Below, in pieces: positions 40,652 to 50,700 of a DNA stretch of 64,000 nucleotides; within the stretch, counting starts at the first letter, position 1, and each line of letters begins with the position of its first letter. The position numbers and the translations under genes were made by a program. Below the pieces are notes generated by a model that made no database searches, was not told where the DNA came from, and saw nothing but the letters and a program-made list of their open reading frames with translations. Source of the stretch: Oscheius onirici (Eukaryota; Nematoda; Chromadorea; Rhabditida; Rhabditidae); NCBI GenBank assembly GCA_932521025.1, contig OW051468.1, positions 2,170,064-2,234,063 of the forward strand. Direction: 5' to 3'.

Positions 40652-41800
40652 TCACAATGCAACCTCTAATGGCGAAAGGTTATCTGGAACCCGAACGAGC
40701 CAAAACGAGAAGTAGGGAAGGAGTGACGTGTCGGCTACTACTGGCAGCAGGATGGCTTCTTTTCCCTCCCGACTCTTCAGAAGACGCGGCTTTTCAGCCG
40801 TGACATTTGGATACTAAAAATAAGCATTTGCAAGGCATTGCCCACCAATTTTTACTCTTTCTGAGCAATATTATTACATTCGGCGTGTAAAACAAGTGTT
40901 AACGTGGAAAATTGTTAAAATTTGGTTTGTTCACTAAAAAGAGGGCTCCACCGTAACCCATTTAGTTTGCTGCAAGACGGTTGTAACATGCAAGCGTAGG
41001 ATACTCAGCCAGGAAACTTGGCTGAGTATCCTACGTTTATACAGGTCTAGTGGAAAACTAAATGGGTTAGCCTTCTTTTTATGAAAAAAAAACCATAGCT
41101 TGAATATTTGAAGAACGGCTTGTGTGAGTCAAGATAACCCGGTGAATCTAGAGCATTCTCCACGTTTTTGGGGTTCTTTTACACGCTAATTGAAATAAAA
41201 ATTACTTATACGTGTAGAAATTGAACTGAGGGTGTTGGCAGCTCTAGTTTTACTAATAACTTACAGCTAGAGATCCAATGGCGTGATTCAATCGAAGATT
41301 TCGCCTCTTGTACCAGTTTTTGAAGGATTTGCTGCCGGATTGGCTAAAAGGTGCTAGTTTTAGGATAAATAGGTGCTTACGAGAGACGATCAACGTGCTT
41401 TCTGAAGCGGTCGTTGGAGAGAACATGGCAGTCTGGACCCCATTCCAGAGCGGCGCAAATGACCATCAGATCGTCTTCCGATCTGGAAATTAACCATTTT
41501 TTGCTTAAACGTCGATGATCGAAAAAGGGCAAAAAATTGAATAAACTCACTCATCAGTCGCGAAAAATTTCTTTGTATTTTTCGGCCATAAGGTTGATTC
41601 CAGTCGCCTGCTTGTAAATTCTCTCGAGACGATGAAAATGTTGTTGTAGTTGACGCTCAGCCGCTTTACGAAAGTCGCCATTTTGGCTAGATGAAGCACG
41701 TTCAGAGCATCGATGACGATAGCTCCTCCCGACTTGGCATTTGCCTTCCAATCGGCAATTTCAGCCTCCAAATCCTTCATTTCTTCGGCCGTCACACTGC
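40652..41800 (-). CDS. PRORP: Protein-only RNase P nuclease domain (MRPP3/PRORP-like), N-terminus not found
   Basis: Metallonuclease that removes 5' leaders from mitochondrial tRNA precursors. Four exons in frame: 41800-41551, 41482-41381, 41343-41275, 40813-40652. The NYN/PIN-like domain shows VTAEEMKDLEAEI, AIVIDALNVLHLAKM, SEDDLMVICAALEWGPDCHV and LSNDRFRKH, which together supply the four metal-binding aspartates of the family. The end WYKRRNLRLNHA and FWLVRVPDN fit the C-terminal region. The first visible exon begins in codon phase 1 after an AATTTCAG acceptor. The PPR repeats and most of the central zinc-site region expected upstream (about 300 residues) are not recognisable before 42761. 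Either upstream exons are too diverged or the gene is shortened. The last intron contains an ACCCATTTAG MITE. Confidence 0.8.
40956..41067. mobile_element. ACCCATTTAG MITE, copy 2 (TA target duplication)
   Basis: Perfect 13-bp ends ACCCATTTAGTTT / AAACTAAATGGGT, TA on both sides (40954-40955, 41068-41069), and an inner palindrome GTAGGATACTCAGCCAGG / CTTGGCTGAGTATCCTAC. In an intron of the PRORP gene. Size and TA duplication fit a Tc1/mariner-type MITE. Confidence 0.8.
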
Positions 41801-42256
41801 CTGAAATTGCTGTTTTTAATGAGCTTTTAACCGTTCTTAGTTTTGTTTTGGCTGCTTCAAAAAGTCTCATAAACACCTAAGGAACTCTACTCTGATTGTT
41901 TTTCTAGGTTTTCTTTCTAGGCCAGTTTTTGACCTTCTTCTGGAACTACTGTTTTATGACCTTCCTGGCTTATTTTTGGGATAAACGCCGACCGTCGTGG
42001 TACAGGCTGGCCCATTTTTAGGATACGCTCAGATTACTGTTGCTTTTGGCTCGAAATCCGTCTTACTATAGCTTTGGATATTAAATACATTCGGTTTATT
42101 GAAATGCGGGTGATTATCATACGAGTGGGCTTGCTTTTATTTCAAATTTGAATCGACTCAAGTACAATCTCGTTGAGAAATGAACAGATTTTCTTCATTT
42201 TCCGCCATTCTGCCCAAAAAAAACAGAATTTTAAAGGCCGTACCAGCCGACAAATG

Positions 42257-42296
42257 CATTTTTTTCTAAACGAAGCCTTCACAAAACAAAAAACCT
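42257..42296. mobile_element. Half copy of the 36-bp-stem hairpin MITE
   Basis: AAATGCATT followed by TTCTAAACGAAGCCTTCACA and AAACAAAAAA matches the loop and right arm of 39084-39133. The left arm is missing. Confidence 0.65.
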
Positions 42297-42304
42297 AGTC
42301 AATA

Positions 42305-42715
42305 ATTCCATAGCCAAATGATCTCTTCTGATCCCTTCTTCTCCCTTCCCCAGTCAACCGATATCTTCTGATCCTGTCACGTCTTCTTCCTTACCTAATC
42401 AATCGGACCTTTTCATTCTTTCCCTTCTAAAGAACCGATACGAATTTTCCTATTTCCAGGCCATACGATTCCTCTCTGATCTTATACAAATCAACCGGTC
42501 CCTCCTAATTCCCTAGCGGTTACACTGACTTTATTTCCTACTCAAAATAATTTAGCAAAAATATTTGGCAAGGAGAGGAATCGAACCCGGGTCGTCTGGG
42601 TGAAGATGGCGACACTTAACAATACACCAAAATTTCGTGGCCATGGACAAACAGACAGACAAACAAACAGAGTGAGCCACAGACACCATAGCAATTTAAT
42701 ATTTTAGATAGATTT
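42305..42715 (-). mobile_element. Glu-tRNA-headed SINE (SINE-1), copy 1
   Basis: Minus strand, in order: a leader with GGTGTCTGTGGCTCACTC and GTTTGTTTGTCTGTCTG, a tRNA-like head (TTGGTGTATTGTTAAGTGTC, TCTTCACCCAGACGACCCGG, GTTCGATTCC), a 200-bp body, and a 3' tail of tandem GATCAGAAGATATCGGTTGA-type units. The anticodon-arm and B-box phrases closely resemble tRNA-Glu(TTC). It separates PRORP from the gene at 42761. Confidence 0.75.
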
Positions 42716-42760
42716 TAGACGACTACAGTCGTGTTCTAAAATGATGAAAAAGAGCAAAAA

Positions 42761-43399
42761 CTAGCCATGATCCTTCGAAAACTCGACCAGCATCTGCTTG
42801 AATTCCTTCTTCAGATCCTCAATATCAAACGGAACTGATTCAAATTGGACGGGGAATTCTTTCTGTGGAGACAGTCGATCAGCCGACCTGATTTCCGTCT
42901 TCTCAATCTCGACGTTCATTTTTCTGGAAACTCTTTTAAAAAGACGAAAAATAAACAATAAGTACCCGAAAAAGCGCGTAACCATGTTCAGAAAAACGAC
43001 ATGGTCGAGGGGATCGTCGCAATTGACCAGGCTTCGGAGATACCATTGTAGAAGCCGTTTTTTTTCTTTGTCGTTGGCTCTATCCGCCGCGTAAAGAAGC
43101 CAATAGCCCAGCTCGAGCGAATGGAAGAGTTCCGACTTTGAGATGACTTCTTCTTCGGAAGATTGAGCTGCTGGGTTCAGGGCTCTGAAAATTGACCATA
43201 AAATAACAGTAACTTGGTAAGAAGTGTACTTTTTCGGCTGTAAACAAGCTACTTCTACATGAATCCTTTCTACAATTTTTCGCTCTGGACAAAATTGTTT
43301 CCCTAACAATCGCATTTCTATCATTTCCACTTTTGTCACCCGACAAAACCCGACCGCCTTTTGCTTTATGATATCCGTTTGAGCAGTTGAAACAATCAT
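42761..43399 (-). CDS. Unrecognised protein, three exons
   Basis: The ATG at 43399 lies 9 nt after an AAAAGTATCAG acceptor. Two introns of 45 and 42 nt (GTACAC...TTTTCAG and GTACTT...TTTCCAG) can be removed in phase, giving a protein of roughly 180 residues. Visible parts: KVEMIEMRLLGKQFCPERK, a central helical exon ALNPAAQSSEEEVISKSELF then ELGYWLLYAADRAND and RLLQWYLRSLVNCDDPLDHV, and a C-terminal QFESVPFDIEDLKKEFKQML. No family recognised. It might be a diverged N-terminal part of the PRORP locus, but its TAG stop and the SINE between them argue for a separate gene. Confidence 0.6.
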   Translation of the reverse strand: MIVSTAQTDIIKQKAVGFCRVTKVEMIEMRLLGKQFCPERKIVERIHVEVACLQPKKYTSYQVTVILWSIFRALNPAAQSSEEEVISKSELFHSLELGYWLLYAADRANDKEKKRLLQWYLRSLVNCDDPLDHVVFLNMVTRFFGYLLFIFRLFKRVSRKMNVEIEKTEIRSADRLSPQKEFPVQFESVPFDIEDLKKEFKQMLVEFSKDHG

Positions 43400-43723
43400 T
43401 GCTGTTCGCTGATACTTTTGCCGATTAAAGCTGCTAAAGATGTCCGTCCATAAAATGCTGTTTACAAGTTTTCCAGTACATTTGAAAACAGTCAGAACGA
43501 TCTCTTTACCGGCATTGTCAGAATGGCAGTGGATATTGGCTCAATAAATTCAGGTAGAAATGATACGGAATCAGCCTTCAGCCAGGGATTTTGCTCTCAA
43601 AATACAAAGCAAAGCACAGACTCGAAAACCTGTACGTTACCTAGAGAGCCACCCCCCTTTCTTCCCAACCCTTTAGAAAAGAACAAGAAGTGTATCGATC
43701 TGTTCATTTACTCGTTCCCCCAT

Positions 43724-44236
43724 CTACTTCTTCTTCTCTTCGTCTTCTTCCTTCTTCAGGACGACATTGATGCGCCAGAAGAGTCTCTGCATCGGGTTCT
43801 TCTCCGCACTGCGCTTGAAAATGTCCCTGGCCAAGACGCGTCCGGCCTTCTGATCCTGGGCCTTTGTGCCATCCCTCAGACGGAGATTCTCGACGACGAT
43901 TTGATGCTTTCCGAGTAGCTGGGAGACGTCGCGCGACCAGACTTCGGCCCTCTTCAGGTAGAGTCTCAGTTTGAGCTCTTCCCTCGCCTGCAGGATTCCA
44001 TAGGGCTCCGAGACGAGAAACATGGTCCTATCGCGAGCTTTGAGACAGTAAGCCACGGGGTATGGGTCCAGATTGGTCAGTGTCAGTTCGGTGACCAGCG
44101 GCTGGCCAAAGTTGTTCGACTGGAAGACGAGCCAGTGCCGAGACGACTGAAGCTCGTTGTCCGGCTGCTCTCCGACCAATTCCGACGTGTCCATGGCTGC
44201 GAGCTCGTCTTCTTTCTTCGTGGCCACCGCGACCAT
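43724..44236 (-). CDS. MSP-fold (major sperm protein/VAP-like) domain protein
   Basis: Single-exon protein of 170 residues. The immunoglobulin-like MSP fold is seen in HWLVFQSNNFGQPLVTELTL, TNLDPYPVAYCLKARDRTMF, LVSEPYGILQAREELKLRLY and the last strand FWRINVVLKKEEDEEKKK. MSP-fold proteins are greatly expanded in nematodes, in sperm motility, vesicle tethering and signalling roles; which applies here cannot be told. Start taken at the ATG of MVAVATKKEDELAAMDTSEL; a second Met 15 codons later is possible. The Lys/Glu tail is unusual. It is divergent from the RING-CH gene, 555 bp away. Confidence 0.75.
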   Translation of the reverse strand: MVAVATKKEDELAAMDTSELVGEQPDNELQSSRHWLVFQSNNFGQPLVTELTLTNLDPYPVAYCLKARDRTMFLVSEPYGILQAREELKLRLYLKRAEVWSRDVSQLLGKHQIVVENLRLRDGTKAQDQKAGRVLARDIFKRSAEKNPMQRLFWRINVVLKKEEDEEKKK

Positions 44237-44790
44237 CCTCCGAGAGTCAATTTCAGTAAATTGATTCCGTTTCCAAAGAAACAAGGCTTTTATTGTTGTT
44301 TTTACACAAAACTTTATATTCAAAGCATAGTTTTAAGAAAGTTTTGGAAATTCATTAGGGAGATTAGGTAAGAACTAGAACTTTTGCTCCAGATGTCTAG
44401 TAGGTCATAGTTCTACTTGAATTTCTCTGAAAATTGACCAACGTTGAGGCAATACGACGATTTTGAGCCAGATCGGCCTTGGCTAATGAGCACATAAGCT
44501 CAACGAGCTAAAGCATAGGAAAAAGGAAGAGGGGGTCAGAACCTCCTGTTGTCATGCTCACGACTCGGTCATCCGCTGCTTTTCGAACTTTCCTTGCCAG
44601 TTATCGTGCAGAAATTTTCCTTCCAAAAGTTACAAAGCAAAAGAACTTTTTGTAATTTTCGAGTTTTCGAGGGGGGAGTTTCTTCAAAACTCATGCAATT
44701 CAATAGTTTTTCCCTAAAAGCTGCAAAACTTTCAATAACAATTACACTTTTGAAGACGAAAACAACACAAACTACTAACTGACAGCTGGA

Positions 44791-45414
44791 ATGCGCTCGG
44801 CTCCGTCTCGCTCTACCGTCCATACTCCGCGTTGCCGCATCTGCTACAACTCGTCGGACAGTCAGCCCGAGCTCGGTCGTCTCATTCGGCCCTGTCGCTG
44901 CAGTGGAAGCTGTGCCCTGGTCCACGAGGGTTGCCTCAATCGCTGGATGGAGGGACGCGGAAGCACTCAGTGCGAGCTCTGCCATACCGACTACGAGGTC
45001 CTCAACTGCGGCCTGAAACAGCTCAGCGACCTTTCCTTTCCCCGTCCGCTCGATGACGACTTTGAGAGCCGCTTCGAATTCGCCTTTTTGGCTCTTTGGA
45101 TCGTCGACACGTTTCAGCTCTTCGTCTCCAGCCTCTACGGACCCGAGGCTCTTCGCCAGCACTTTTCGAGTCGTTTCGGAGAGGGCTGGTTCTTCTACGT
45201 CGGTAGCTTCTGCACCTGCATCAATCTCCTCTACTATGGGGCCGTTTTGACCCTGGTGGTGGATCAGTGGCTCTGGCACAACAGTCACTTTGTGCTGAAG
45301 GATCGCAACAGTCAGAGGGAACGAGAAGACATTGTCCGGAGGCTGAAGAACTGTGGCCAGACGACGACGAGTCAATTTGTGACTTGTAGAGAGAGGATGC
45401 TGAAGACGGAGTGA
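44791..45414 (+). CDS. Membrane-associated RING-CH (MARCH-type) E3 ubiquitin ligase
   Basis: Single-exon protein of 207 residues. The RING-CH zinc domain is complete: CRICYNSSDSQPELGRLIRP, CRCSGSCALVHEGCLNRWME, and CELCHTDYEV, i.e. C-x2-C, C-x-C, H-x2-C, C-x2-C. Two hydrophobic segments follow (FLALWIVDTFQLFVSSLY, and WFFYVGSFCTCINLLYYGAV with VLTLVV), the topology of MARCH2/3/8-type ligases that ubiquitinate membrane proteins for endocytosis. The C-terminus is charged and cytosolic. An ACTGACAG acceptor lies 5 nt before the ATG. An AATAAA signal follows at 45443. Convergent with the gene ending at 45584. Confidence 0.92.
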   Translation: MRSAPSRSTVHTPRCRICYNSSDSQPELGRLIRPCRCSGSCALVHEGCLNRWMEGRGSTQCELCHTDYEVLNCGLKQLSDLSFPRPLDDDFESRFEFAFLALWIVDTFQLFVSSLYGPEALRQHFSSRFGEGWFFYVGSFCTCINLLYYGAVLTLVVDQWLWHNSHFVLKDRNSQREREDIVRRLKNCGQTTTSQFVTCRERMLKTE

Positions 45415-45442
45415 GAGAAAAAAGATACGGAATCTGGGATGA

Positions 45443-45448
45443 AATAAA
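45443..45448 (+). terminator. AATAAA poly(A) signal of RING-CH gene
   Basis: Canonical hexamer 29 nt after the stop codon. Confidence 0.7.
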
Positions 45449-45583
45449 ACTAAACTCATGACTTTGTATCTGTTTTAACCGGACAAGGCCACAGAATCCA
45501 CAGTTTACACCTCACGTCACTTTCCCCAGAGCCTTTTCGAAGCCACACAGCCTCGACAGTTCACATATGATTTCACTACTACG

Positions 45584-46193
45584 CTATGGCCACGGACCCC
45601 GCAGTTCGCACACCGGCTCGTGTTGCGAGAGAACAAATTTTGTTAGAATATCTGCTAGTTTTTCTACAATTCCCCGGCAATTTTTAGCCACCTTTTCTCT
45701 AAAAAATGAAAGAAAAACTCACGTAAAAGTCTCAATCATGCCGTTCTTCAAGAGCAACGACGATATTGTAATCAGAATGTCTTTTCTGTGCAGGATGTCT
45801 CCCGGACTACTGAGCGCTCTGGCTGCTTCTTCCTTGACTCCGTCCAGATCTATCAGACTTCGGAACAGAATCGCTGAAATTGATGGCGTAAAGTTTAAAA
45901 AGCCACTTACAAGCTGTCTTCCTCATATTTGTGGGCATAATTTGAAGCTGGTCCAGTCTGTTCAGCAGATTTTTGACTAGAAGCTCGTCTTCCGGCTGAT
46001 CGTTTCCACAGACGGCAGCCAGGGTGAGCAATCTGGAACCTTCTAGCAGCTCCACCGGATTGAGTCGATTCAAATTTTGGCTGAGGTACTCGCGGCCCAT
46101 TTTGAAGTCGTGACAGCTTCGCGCAGAGATCAAGAAGCGCACATTTGAAAATCCGGCAAGGCTCTTCGTCAGGCAAGGCTTCCACAGATCCAT
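45584..46193 (-). CDS. Unrecognised helical protein, three exons
   Basis: The ATG at 46193 follows an AAACTTTCAG acceptor by 15 nt. Exon 1 (46193-45909) encodes MDLWKPCLTKSLAGFSNVRF, MGREYLSQNLNRLNPVELLE and QPEDELLVKNLLNRLDQLQ. Exon 2 encodes ILFRSLIDLDGVKEEAARAL and DILITISSLLLKNGMIETFT. Exon 3 encodes KNCRGIVEKLADILTKFVLS and ends ELRGPWP. Splice phases agree. About 190 residues, all-helical in appearance, no family recognised. It is the last gene of the minus-strand cluster and its start is 194 nt from the stop of the gene before it. Confidence 0.65.
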
Positions 46194-46387
46194 CGTTTTG
46201 TCGGGGCGCTGAAAGTTTGAGAATTTTGAAGCTAAAAAAGACTGAAAATATCCGTTTCATCATGTCAAAATTGCCCGTAATCTACAGCAAAAGCTTCCGA
46301 ATGTCTAAATCCACTTAGACTCTTTGGTATTCTCTCTGACGAGAGCATTGTTTTTCTGACTTTCCACAGGCGTGATTTTGACGCTAA

Positions 46388-47097
46388 TTAGAGCGGGAAA
46401 ACTTTCTTCTTGTTAGGATCGTATAGCTGTGAAGTTTTCTGTTGAAAGATCACGTTCTTGTGTAGGCGTTGTTTGACTTGATATGGAGTTTGATCAAGAA
46501 ATACCTCCTCCTTCCCAACCAGCCCTGCTTTTCTCTTTCTGGCTGCAACACTCTGTTCGGCGAGAGCCGTTGTCATGCAAATATGGTGCAAAAATTGTAT
46601 ATTCGGTCGGATACGCAATCAACAATATGCGTTTTCGTCTAAAGAGATGCATAGCTTAGACCGAGTATCCAGCACATTTTAATGTTTTATCGAGAGAGAA
46701 AATACGTAACACCGGGTCTCAGAACGACAATGTCGAAGTCTTTTTTGAGTCAGTTTTTTACCAGCGGAAGCAACGAAATAATGAGAAAACAAACCTTTAA
46801 AAGAGCCAGAATCTTCTCATCTGGATCCGTCGTCTCCAAAAGTGGCGTGGCACTGGTCATTTGACTTCTTTGCGGCACATCTTTCATCACCACCGACTTG
46901 AATTCTCCCTCAGCTTCTGGAGATTCCTCAGAACTTTTCACAACATTCGTCTGACGCTCAAAGTGACGATATGGCTTTTCCCTTTGAAATGTCTCTTCAA
47001 CATTCTTCTGACGATATGGCTTTCCTCTTCTGACGGACTCGTTTTGGCTCTTTTCGGGCCTAAAGACGCCATAGCTGTGTCTTATCTGTGCCTAAAT
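46388..47097 (-). CDS. Unresolved small gene with internal duplication
   Basis: Tentative. After a CTAATTTAG acceptor at about 47098 the first ATG gives MASLGPKRAKTSPSEEES, but that frame stops at about 46941. A second frame runs through GKPYRQKNVEETFQREKPYR and SSEESPEAEGEFKSVVMKDV to DPDEKILALLK at 46795, then in phase over an intron to SVAARKRKAGLVGKEEVFLD and the end SQLYDPNKKKVFPL (stop 46388). A direct duplication of about 43 bp around GCCATATCGTC lies in the first exon. The intron holds a degenerate MITE with GATACGCAATC and GAGTATCC arms. Basic clusters suggest a nuclear or RNA-bound protein. Family unknown. Exact start and frame are unsettled. Confidence 0.4.
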
Positions 47098-47133
47098 TAG
47101 TAGTTTTTGCGAAATATATGAAAAATTACAGTT

Positions 47134-47599
47134 CTACTGCTTCTTAGAATCGCCGAGAGCAGTTTTGTCGACAACATTGAGACCCTGCTCGGAGAGAGTC
47201 TGCTTGTACCTAAAGTGAAACTTTTTTTCAGGGAAAATAGGTTAAAAGTTTGGTTTTTGGCTAATTTTAGGATTTTTGGACATTTATCAACTGCGTATCT
47301 CAAAAAAGTTGCGTCGCACTGAAAATAGCCTTTTTCCGTCAAAACTTGAAAATTTAGCCTTTTCAGAAAAAAGTATTTAAAAAGAATACCAACCTCTCAA
47401 AATTGTACTTTCTAATAAAATGGCCGACCCAGGAACTGGGACAGGCCTTTTCGAAGGCCTTCTTAGCAGCTGAGCACTTTCTCACCGCTTCCTCTTCGCT
47501 CTTAGCTCCGCCGACGTACTGCTGATCCAGACACTTGAAGAAATCGTCTCGGGTCAAATGACACTGTGCTCTGTCGCTTTTCAAGCCTCTTTCAGACAT
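47134..47599 (-). CDS. COA6: Cytochrome c oxidase assembly factor 6 (COA6)
   Basis: Intermembrane-space twin-cysteine protein that helps copper delivery to COX2. Two exons: 47599-47394 and 47214-47134. The fold signature is C-x9-C (CHLTRDDFFKCLD) followed by C-x10-C (KCSAAKKAFEKACPSSWV). HFIRKYNFER and YKQTLSEQG then match the end of the family. Length of about 95 residues is right for COA6. An upstream in-frame Met (MCFFPIEKGKKYDE) exists, but the Met before SERGLKSDRAQC gives the family-like length. Lies 195 nt after nicastrin in the same orientation. Confidence 0.88.
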
Positions 47600-47794
47600 C
47601 CACTCCTGCCTATTCTCGTCATATTTTTTGCCTTTTTCAATCGGAAAAAAACACATCCATGGAAATCCAAAAAAGTACCATAAAACACCTCGAAATAGAC
47701 AAAATTTATACAAGGATGAGATCAAACGCTTGACAAAAGAATTACGGGGGGTAAAAAGGAAGAGATTTCTTGGAAATTACACGTAAGTCAAGAT

Positions 47795-50700
47795 TTAGAG
47801 CGGTTCTCCGGCCTCGGCAGAAGGTTCGCCTTCATCCACGATAAATGTAGCGTCTTGGCAGCGGAAGACGACGAGGAAGGAGAGCAGGGCTAGAATGACG
47901 CCGATGCCGAGCATGTAGTAGCCAAAGTCACTGAAATTTTTTGGGAATGAGCACGATTATATCGACTTTACATAGAAAACCACGACTATTTTCGGTTTAG
48001 CAATCAGATACTGTTATAGTTCAGCTTCTTATTGCTCAACAAAGTTCCAGGAAAGACCACAGCTTTCATCGACTGAAAAATCCTAAATTTGAACCAAGAG
48101 GTGGTTTAGAATTTTCAGGGGTTTTTATGGTACAGAGAGCCAAGAAAACTTTGCTCGTATTTTAGCGAAGACTCTCATTGATTAATTTCTGCAAATGCAG
48201 CCAGCTTTAGGAGACCACAAAAACAAATATCTGGGCTGAAATTTTGTGGGAATCCGCACAAGTCAAACGAAAAACCATTGACCTCTCTACTGTCAAAAGT
48301 ATCGTATTTCAGCAGGAAAGACACTTTCGAGGTTCTTTAAAATACGCGATTTCGAGCATAAAAATAGCATGTTTTAATTCACTATTTCCCCCTACTACTC
48401 CACTCTTCCAGATCCTTAAACTTGGCAAAAAACACAAAAACTTACCCATTTTCCACAAGGAAGAGCTTCATCTTCATGTCGCTAAAGACGGATTCCGTGT
48501 AGGTCGAATATCTGCCGCTCTTCATATCATAATCCTCTTCCAGGAAAGCCGGTGAAATGGCCTTACTACTGCTGACGGAATGACGATAACAGTACCATTT
48601 CCCGGTCTTGTAGTCCCCGAGCCAACTGAAGCCGTAGACTTGCGTTTTGGCGCCGATATCCTTGCATTGGGCCTCGTCATTGACGTTCTTAGTGTGCGAT
48701 TTGCTGCCTGGATTTTGGGGAATTATTGCGGTAAAAATTAAAATTACCGATGGTGTACTGACTGAGAGGATAGACGACCTTGGCTACGGCGTGGGCAATG
48801 ACACCGACGTACGTGTTCTTGTAGCCGACGTCCACTGAAAATGGATATATTCGTAAGATGAAAATGAAATTTCCTTATTTTTATACGCGTTTTTTACTTT
48901 TTGGGCTAATTTACCCCCTGAATTTCGTCTACTTAGCTGCATTAGTAAATTGATGGAAAATGAAGCTCGAAAGGATGCTTAGGGAGCATCGAGCAAGAGG
49001 ATGCAGATGATGGAAGAAGATGTGGAGGTGGAGATGATCGAAGCCGATACTTCGACGGATGCTGAAGAGGTGTCGATGGTGGATACGGTAGATGATGTGG
49101 AAGTGGTAGCTAGTGGAGCGATTGTGAGAGACAAGAAGAAGCTGTCGAGTGGAGGAATCTCGCTGCACATGGCTGAGTGGCCGGACAAGGGGCTCCAGCG
49201 TGGATCGAAGTATCAAAAGATCGGAAAAGACGACGATTCAAAAAAGAAGGACGAGTCGGAGAAGAAGCCGAGGAAGAGGGACGACTTGTAGATCGCGTTT
49301 TCGAAAGTGGACAAGGAGCCAAAACCACGGACATGAAGCCGAAGAAGAAAACTGGAGGAACGTTCAATCTGGTGGGGGAGATGATATGTTTGGAAGTAAA
49401 GTCTTGGAATGTTGGCCCGTCGCTTTCCCGTGCTACAACAAGCAGATATTTTTTTTTGTTCTAAAATTAACAAAGAAAAAGAGCTTACCAGCCGAAAAGT
49501 TCTGCAGCTTGTGAATCAGACTGCAATTGTAGTTCCGTGACACGATCAAGCAATCGAAGAGGTCGTGAACAAACTCCTCCTCAATTTTCAGAGCTCTGAC
49601 TTCGCTCTCATTCAAGCCAATGTAGTCAGCGGCTGCTTGAAGAATCGCCTCGGCTGCCTTGACAATTTGTTCCTCGACCTCGCTTCGTTCATCGTTCTGG
49701 GTCCAGTCGTGATGATCCAGCATGCTGTTGATTTGTCTACAATTTTATGGAAAATGGCTTACAATGGTCTAAAAATACCCGTAAGAGTAGCCTTGTTGAG
49801 TAAAAGGAGCCAAGACGACACCGACGGCCTTCTCGTTGATCTTCTTCAAATGATGCCAGCTGGAGGGAGGCATTCTGCCAGCGTCAGTTTTGATTTCACT
49901 GCGGCCAGTTTGGAGTGATTTGATCAAAGATTGAGCCTGAAAATGCGGCGTTTTGAGGACAAAATGAAGGAACAACACCGAAGATACTCAGAGTTTTTGA
50001 CCATGCTTTTTGGAAAACCTTTTGGAAGAAAGGGTCTTTTGTTAGGAAAAAGAGGGGACATGGTAGTATTTGTCTATTTGAATTTTTTGGTGAGGGAACT
50101 TGCTTCAAAGGCTCAAATTTACCCGTTTTCGCTCTTTTCAACCTGTTTATACTTTTTTGGGGGTGATTATTGAATTCCTCGTGAAACTTACAGCAGTCAT
50201 TTTAGCGTCCTCACTATCCAGCAGAATCGTCAACTGTTTTCCGGCTCCAATGTGCTGTGGCTCGATTACTACTTCCAGGTCCTCCGGTGAGATCTGAAAG
50301 CAATTTTATCAACTTCTGATCAAAATTTAGTGCTATTTTCGATCCTCATAACAGAAAATCCACTCCAAACAATTGGGTCATAGCGGCGCTTCCACAACAT
50401 TACAATAAAAAACCCATACCGTAGCCAGAAGTGTGCTAAAAGAATCCCTCCTTCCGTAGCTCGGAAAACTGCCATTTTTTGCCATCCACATCATGTGGCT
50501 GCTGCCGATGTAGTCGAACGATTCCTACAGTTATTTTTGCATAAAAGTGACGATAAAAAGAGCTCACCCCATTCAAGAAAGAGAAGAGAATATGCCGATT
50601 TGTTCTATTCGAGGCCGCTTCGAAAAAATCCCAGTTCGATCCCATGGCCTTTTGGGCGGACAGCAGCGTGATGACGGACGTGAAGACGGAAAAATCTGCC

